Shown: positions 60,031-64,000 of the stretch, one piece after another | Position numbering within the stretch: position 1 is the stretch's first letter | Layout of the letters: each line of letters opens with the position of its first letter | IMG/VR virus record: IMGVR_UViG_3300003690_003063 | Span: 1 to 64,000 of that record | Origin: a virus | Reading direction: 5' to 3' (one strand) | Length of the DNA stretch: 64,000 bases | Notes under the pieces: generated by a model | The model's input: the letters and a program-made list of their open reading frames with translations, nothing else | Told to the model about the DNA's origin: nothing | Database searches by the model: none | Position numbers and translations under genes: made by a program

Positions 60031-60252
60031 GTGGCACTAAATGTGAAAGTTGAATTGAGAAGAGGCGAATCCTCCGAGAGACTGATACGTAGGTTTATTA
60101 AGAAGTGTAAAAAAGAAAAAATCATAGAAAAATACAGGGAGCGTACAGGCTATTATGTTAAGCCTTCGGTAAGAAGGAAATTAAAACGCCAGAAAGCAGC
60201 GCGCGCCAGGAAGCAGAACACAGTAAAAATTAACAAGAAATTGTTTAGATGA
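60031..60252 (+). CDS. rpsU: Ribosomal protein bS21
   Basis: A 73-residue, strongly basic protein of the bS21 family: NVKVELRRGESSERLIRRFIKKC, then EKYRERTGYYVKPSVRRKLKRQKAARARK, matching the family's VKV..gE..e.ALRRFKR.ce..., the Tyr-x-Lys-Pro-x-x-x-R/K-K/R turn and Lys/Arg tail. I chose the GTG at 60031, since GAAGGAAAG (60011-60019) lies at proper distance and the preceding gene ends at 60023; an in-frame ATG at 60001 is inside it. bS21 binds the small subunit near the anti-Shine-Dalgarno and affects start selection. Phage copies can replace the host protein on ribosomes. It sits among late head genes. Confidence 0.85.
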   Translation: MALNVKVELRRGESSERLIRRFIKKCKKEKIIEKYRERTGYYVKPSVRRKLKRQKAARARKQNTVKINKKLFR

Positions 60253-60369
60253 AAATCCCCTGGTTGCGTGCTATTTAGTACGATATTCTTTATCTAGTAC
60301 TGGGGTGTTTACAAATGAGCCAACAATTAGGTTATATCTACACTAGTTTAATTAGGAGAGATTCCTAAA
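60253..60369 (+). other. Intergenic gap before neck/fibre genes
   Basis: 117 bases without a gene. It holds a weak inverted repeat (AGTAC/GTACT) near 60278-60300 and an AGGAGA ribosome site immediately before the next ATG. No clear promoter consensus or terminator was found. Confidence 0.5.
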
Positions 60370-61527
60370 ATGGCTGATCCCACAAATAAATGGTCACAAC
60401 CGGCCGCCCCTCCGGCTCCAATGTTTTTTGGAGCCAAGGAGCGCGAACTTGTAAAGCAAGTTAATGATGAATTGGCTGAACGCGTTATAGGGCAGGCGAT
60501 CGCCTACTATCCTATAAGCGTTGAGGAATCAAATTTTAATGATATTTACGGTGAAGCGCTGGAAAAGGTGTCCCTACCGCCGATCCGTGTATATGCCTAT
60601 GTGGTGGTCGAAAACGAGCAAGCTAATGAAAAATATGGCTACGATTACACTACTAAATTAACTGTTAATTTTCATCGCAAGCGATTAACGGGAGATCAAG
60701 ATCTATTTGTTCGAGTTGGAGATTTTGTACAATATGGCGATTTCTTTTATGAGATAGTTCGTACCTATAATGATACACGTTACTATTTCGGCCAGGTAGA
60801 ACATAAATTTCAAATTAGCGCCGAGTGCGTCCGCGCGCGAGAGGGCGTTTTTCGCGTGGAACCATCTCTTACGCGTCCCGTTCCCACGTCTGCGTCAGCT
60901 ACTCAATCTACGACCCCCGCACCCCGTGCCGCCCCTTATCCGCCCCTCCAGGCTTCATATGTTACTATCCTGGCCGACACAAAATTGCCAAACGAGCGCG
61001 TTCTGACGGCGGGTCTCGGTATTTCTATTACTGATGGAGGCCCAAATGGGTCTGTTACTGTTGCTACTAGTGTCACATCTTCAACTAGTGATATTAACTA
61101 TCCTATTGTATTCACCGAAGGTTTTCAAACCGATGGGACACTAGGATTAGGCGGGAACACAGCGCTAGTTTATAATCCAAATGATGCGATATTGTCCAGT
61201 TCTGCCGGCGCGCAATTTGTGGGGGCCACTATTCTTGGAAACACCTTAAGTGTTAGTGGTAACGTGAGTATTGGTACCTCAGCGCCTACGGCCCCGTTGA
61301 CTGTTCAGGGCAACGTTGATATTACGGGAAGTATTTTACCCGGCGCGGACGATACATATGATCTTGGGGCGGCCGCTTACCGGTGGGACAATCTTTATGT
61401 AACTGACTTACATTTGGCAAATGAGCGCGGAGATTGGACCATGATTGAGGAACATAATTATTTAACTATCAGGAACAATAAGAGCGGAAAGCGGTTTAAG
61501 CTCCTGATGGAGGAAATTGAAGACTAA
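60370..61527 (+). CDS. Neck-like protein fused to a fibre domain
   Basis: A 385-residue protein in two parts. Residues 1 to about 165 (FFGAKERELVKQVNDELAERVIG ... NFHRKRLTGDQDLFVRVGDFVQYGDFFYEIV ... KFQISAECVRAREGVFRVE) read as a head-completion/neck type protein of T4-related phages. A Pro/Thr-rich linker (about 168-195) leads to a fibre-type domain with NINYPIVFTEGFQ and, at the end, TYDLGAAAYRWDNLYVTDLHLANERGDW, a widespread phage fibre motif. In T4, neck proteins gp13/gp14 are separate from the whisker fibritin; here the neck protein carries its own fibre. Family of the first part is my recollection; the fusion is directly visible. Confidence 0.65.
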   Translation: MADPTNKWSQPAAPPAPMFFGAKERELVKQVNDELAERVIGQAIAYYPISVEESNFNDIYGEALEKVSLPPIRVYAYVVVENEQANEKYGYDYTTKLTVNFHRKRLTGDQDLFVRVGDFVQYGDFFYEIVRTYNDTRYYFGQVEHKFQISAECVRAREGVFRVEPSLTRPVPTSASATQSTTPAPRAAPYPPLQASYVTILADTKLPNERVLTAGLGISITDGGPNGSVTVATSVTSSTSDINYPIVFTEGFQTDGTLGLGGNTALVYNPNDAILSSSAGAQFVGATILGNTLSVSGNVSIGTSAPTAPLTVQGNVDITGSILPGADDTYDLGAAAYRWDNLYVTDLHLANERGDWTMIEEHNYLTIRNNKSGKRFKLLMEEIED

Positions 61528-62813
61528 TGCCTATTATTATTAGTGGTTCTGATGGTCTCACAATTATTAGTGGCTCCAATATTGTAGTAAGTGGTTCCGG
61601 TGGCGTAACAACTCTTAGTGGCTCGGGGGTGATCACCAGTGGTTCAGGCGGTACCATACTAACTGTAACTGGTTCGAATCTTGATCCGACTTCGGGTAGT
61701 GTCGGTATTAATACTAGTGCATCGGTCACAACAACGTTGGATATAATCACGCCGCACACGGGGGGAATTAGAATACTCACGGGGAGTTCCGCTGGTGTGG
61801 CAGGCATGGGCCTTATCATTGGCGCCGCCGCGGCAAGGGCCGTTGACCCGGGCTATCATGGAATAAAGACAACTGCTCATGGCGCAAATGATTTTATGCT
61901 CCTCTCGAACGGTTCTGATACGCTTCTTTCCGCCAAAGATGCCAGCTCGGTCTACATCGTTGGAGGCGGCTACAATACCAACAACATGATCACGGTGTAT
62001 GATCCTGATGTTACGTCGCGGATAGATTTCACCCTAGCGGCGGGCACCGGTACGGCGGCGTTTAACGGCCATGTCAGCGGAAATGCGACGCTTCAAGCAG
62101 TGGGTGCCACCACACTTGGAAGCACCCTGGCAGTTTCCGGCTCTACAACATTAGCTGGAGCGCTTTCCTCCTCGGCCGCCGCTGTCTTCGTTCAGTCAAT
62201 ATCCTCTTCAGGTGATTTGGCCGTAACGGGTAATGTGCATGGAACCATATTCTATGGGTCCGCCGCGGGCCTAACGGGCATCAGCTCTGATGCGGTCGAT
62301 GTTACAAGTTCTACGGCCAATATTAATTATCCTATCGTTTTCACAGAAGGGTTTCAAGCTGATGGCACTTTGGGGTTAGGCGGCAACAGTAGTTTAACGT
62401 ACAATCCTTCAGCTCCCACTCCTATGCTTTCTAGTTCTGTGGGACTCCAGTTTGTGGGCGCCGCTATCCTGGGAAACACTCTAAAAGTTTCTGGAAGCAC
62501 GACTTTTGCGGCCGGTATTACCCATAACAGAACCGCCATTACAGCAACGACCTATACGATTCTTGTAACAGACTATTATATAGGAGTGGATACTAGTTCT
62601 AACGCTGTCACTTTAACATTGCCAGTCGCTGCCACAGCCGGCGATGGTAAAACCTATATTATTAAAGATGAAGGTGCAAATGCAAGTTCTAACAATATAA
62701 CAGTTCAGGGGGATGGTTCAGAAACAATCGATGGGGACGCTTCACAGGTAATGACCTCCCCTTACGGATCTATCGGGGTCTATAGTGATGGCTCGAATTG
62801 GTTTGTATATTAG
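61527..62813 (+). CDS. Fibre protein, Ser/Gly/Thr-rich
   Basis: A 428-residue fibre-type protein. It begins with short Gly-Ser repeats of the form I-I-S-G-S-D-G / I-V-V-S-G-S-G-G (residues 1-45), then a beta-rich shaft. Residues about 269-335 repeat a module also found in the preceding protein (NINYPIVFTEGFQ, DGTLGLGGN, FVGAAILGNTLKVSG). The C-terminal domain (about 355-428) starts TATTYTILVTDYYIGVDTS and ends GSNWFVY, a fold used for receptor binding in phage fibres. Start overlaps the previous stop by one base. Confidence 0.75.
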   Translation: MPIIISGSDGLTIISGSNIVVSGSGGVTTLSGSGVITSGSGGTILTVTGSNLDPTSGSVGINTSASVTTTLDIITPHTGGIRILTGSSAGVAGMGLIIGAAAARAVDPGYHGIKTTAHGANDFMLLSNGSDTLLSAKDASSVYIVGGGYNTNNMITVYDPDVTSRIDFTLAAGTGTAAFNGHVSGNATLQAVGATTLGSTLAVSGSTTLAGALSSSAAAVFVQSISSSGDLAVTGNVHGTIFYGSAAGLTGISSDAVDVTSSTANINYPIVFTEGFQADGTLGLGGNSSLTYNPSAPTPMLSSSVGLQFVGAAILGNTLKVSGSTTFAAGITHNRTAITATTYTILVTDYYIGVDTSSNAVTLTLPVAATAGDGKTYIIKDEGANASSNNITVQGDGSETIDGDASQVMTSPYGSIGVYSDGSNWFVY

Positions 62814-62972
62814 TTAAATTAAATACGTCTTTTTTTACTTATACGTCCTATATGTAATAGAGACGGAAGTGGGTATTAATATATATTTTGCTCCTTCAGA
62901 TTGTGTATAATCATTTAATTTGTGTTTATTGAGTTTTTCACCCGTTTTGCCATAATATAGGAGGATTTTAAA
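62814..62972 (+). other. Intergenic region before the last fibre gene
   Basis: 159 bases, AT-rich. It contains a run of seven T after ACGTC (about 62826-62837), which could end transcription but has no good stem, a TATAAT box at 62906-62911 without a clear -35, and TAGGAGG (62958-62964) as ribosome site for the following ATG. A new transcription unit may start here. Confidence 0.4.
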
Positions 62973-64000
62973 ATGGCATATAATATTTTTTCGGGATTGG
63001 TCCAGGTCAGTGGAGCGGTGTCGTCTTCAGCGGGAGACACAGCATGGGTCTTGGCTTCATCCCTCAGTTCATCCGGTGATCTTGCGATCAGCGGTGCATT
63101 TCACGGTGATGGGCAGTATCTGGCTAACATCGCATCTATAGGTTCTACGAGTGATACTCAGGTTCTGTTTAACAGTAGTGATTCCGTTGCCGGCAGCGCC
63201 AATTTCATTTTCACCGATACGATGGTCAAACTCAATACCGGAGTTGGTCTAAATGTAGGCGGGAAGACCTGGCTCACCGGTGCTTTGGACGTTGATGGTG
63301 CAACTACCCTCAATGGTGCTGTAACTCTTGGTGACGCTCAGACTGATATTACAACGGTGACCGGTCGACTGACGGCATCCGCTGGTCTTGAGATTGGTTC
63401 AGGCGGCACTCTGGAATTTGCCGGGAGTGCGGTCATTGATGCAACCAACGGATCTTCTCAAGGCAATTATGTGTCCATGAAGGATGACTTGGCCGCGGCC
63501 TGGGGTTTTTACGAAAGTAGCAATTCTTACCTCGAATTTGTGACCACCGACGACAAGGAGAAGATTTCTGCTCAGAAACGCCTCGAAGTAACTGGAGCTT
63601 TCAATGTTTCTGGGATTGTCACTTTAGATGCTGCTGTAACTCTTGGTAATGGCACCGGCGACGATATTACCATTACTGGTCGTATTGCGGCCGATGTTGA
63701 TCCAAAGACAACCAACACTTATGACCTTGGAGCGTCCGGATTGGTGTATAAAGACATCTGGGTTACCGCAGTCAGTGCAAGTTCACTGAATGCAACAGGG
63801 CCTCTTGACGTTGATGGTGATACTACCCTCAATGGTGATGTAACTCTTGGTGACGCTTCTGGCGACGATGTTAAGGTTTCGGGACACTTGGAAATAAATG
63901 CGGGTCAGTCGTGGACTGTTAGCTCGTCTGGACCGGACTATACCTTAACTGAGGCTATGTGTGTCCTGCTAGATGTGTCTAGTAGTAACTCTACCATTAC
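62973..64000 (+). CDS. Fibre protein, 3' end cut by window
   Basis: An open frame from ATG 62973 to the window end (342 complete codons, no stop), preceded by AGGAGG. The protein starts MAYNIFSGLVQVSGAVSSS and is made of short beta motifs: DTQVLFNSSDSVAGSANFIF, two copies of a DVDGxTTLNGxVTLGDA unit (63289-63339 and 63808-63858, nearly identical in DNA), and NTYDLGASGLVYKDIWVT. These are shared with the other fibre proteins here and with tail fibres in general. Probably a long tail or whisker-like fibre whose host-binding tip lies beyond the window. Confidence 0.75.
   Translation, partial: MAYNIFSGLVQVSGAVSSSAGDTAWVLASSLSSSGDLAISGAFHGDGQYLANIASIGSTSDTQVLFNSSDSVAGSANFIFTDTMVKLNTGVGLNVGGKTWLTGALDVDGATTLNGAVTLGDAQTDITTVTGRLTASAGLEIGSGGTLEFAGSAVIDATNGSSQGNYVSMKDDLAAAWGFYESSNSYLEFVTTDDKEKISAQKRLEVTGAFNVSGIVTLDAAVTLGNGTGDDITITGRIAADVDPKTTNTYDLGASGLVYKDIWVTAVSASSLNATGPLDVDGDTTLNGDVTLGDASGDDVKVSGHLEINAGQSWTVSSSGPDYTLTEAMCVLLDVSSSNSTI

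Overview
The window is one densely packed, entirely plus-strand stretch of a large tailed-phage genome of the T4-related myovirus type. The diagnostic genes are a gp55-type late sigma factor, gp25- and gp6-type baseplate wedge proteins, a gp17-type large terminase, a gp20-type portal, a gp21-type prohead protease, a gp61-type primase and a gp46/gp47-type recombination nuclease. Sequence divergence, very large virion proteins and many Ser/Tyr-rich structural proteins suggest one of the distant ('far-T4') marine or aquatic lineages; this is inference from protein character, not from a search. The heptose genes point to a Gram-negative host, whose identity cannot be read from the sequence. I see no tRNA, CRISPR, insertion sequence or integration gene. 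No gene-free stretch exceeds about 160 bp.

Layout. 1-1.7 kb: sugar-nucleotide module (heptose-phosphate kinase, adenylyltransferase, small HAD phosphatase, cupin). 1.7-3.65 kb: small proteins, late sigma factor and a possible co-activator. 3.65-40.3 kb: tail, baseplate and fibre region, including virion proteins of 1801, 3580, 1093 and 1496 residues, gp25, gp6, a baseplate-linked protein with an M15-type peptidase domain, inserted LamG domains and a tandem pair of Hint (intein-like) domains. 40.3-46.7 kb: nucleic-acid enzymes (RuvC-like nuclease, primase, fused Mre11-Rad50-like nuclease/ATPase under a clear sigma70-type promoter), interrupted by five small proteins with look-alike N-termini. 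46.8-49.4 kb: probable lysis-related membrane proteins and two fibre/LamG proteins. 49.4-60.3 kb: head region (terminase, portal, core proteins, prohead protease, scaffold-position protein) plus a phage-encoded ribosomal protein bS21. 60.4-64 kb: neck-like protein fused to a fibre domain and two further fibre proteins, the last cut by the window end.

How the parts work together. Terminase, portal, core proteins and the gp21-type protease build and fill the head; gp25, gp6 and the giant proteins build the baseplate, peptidoglycan-penetrating and host-binding parts; gp55 would direct late transcription. Across the head and replication regions at least nine otherwise unrelated proteins start with a short basic amphipathic helix that ends in an Ile/Leu-x-Glu site, the cleavage signature of T4-type prohead proteases. 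I propose that these are capsid-targeting propeptides and that the proteins are a packaged, injectable cargo set. Two of them carry an identical 22-residue tag whose DNA differs only at four synonymous positions. This, the tandem Hint domains, the nested LamG domain and the phage bS21 are the points most worth following.
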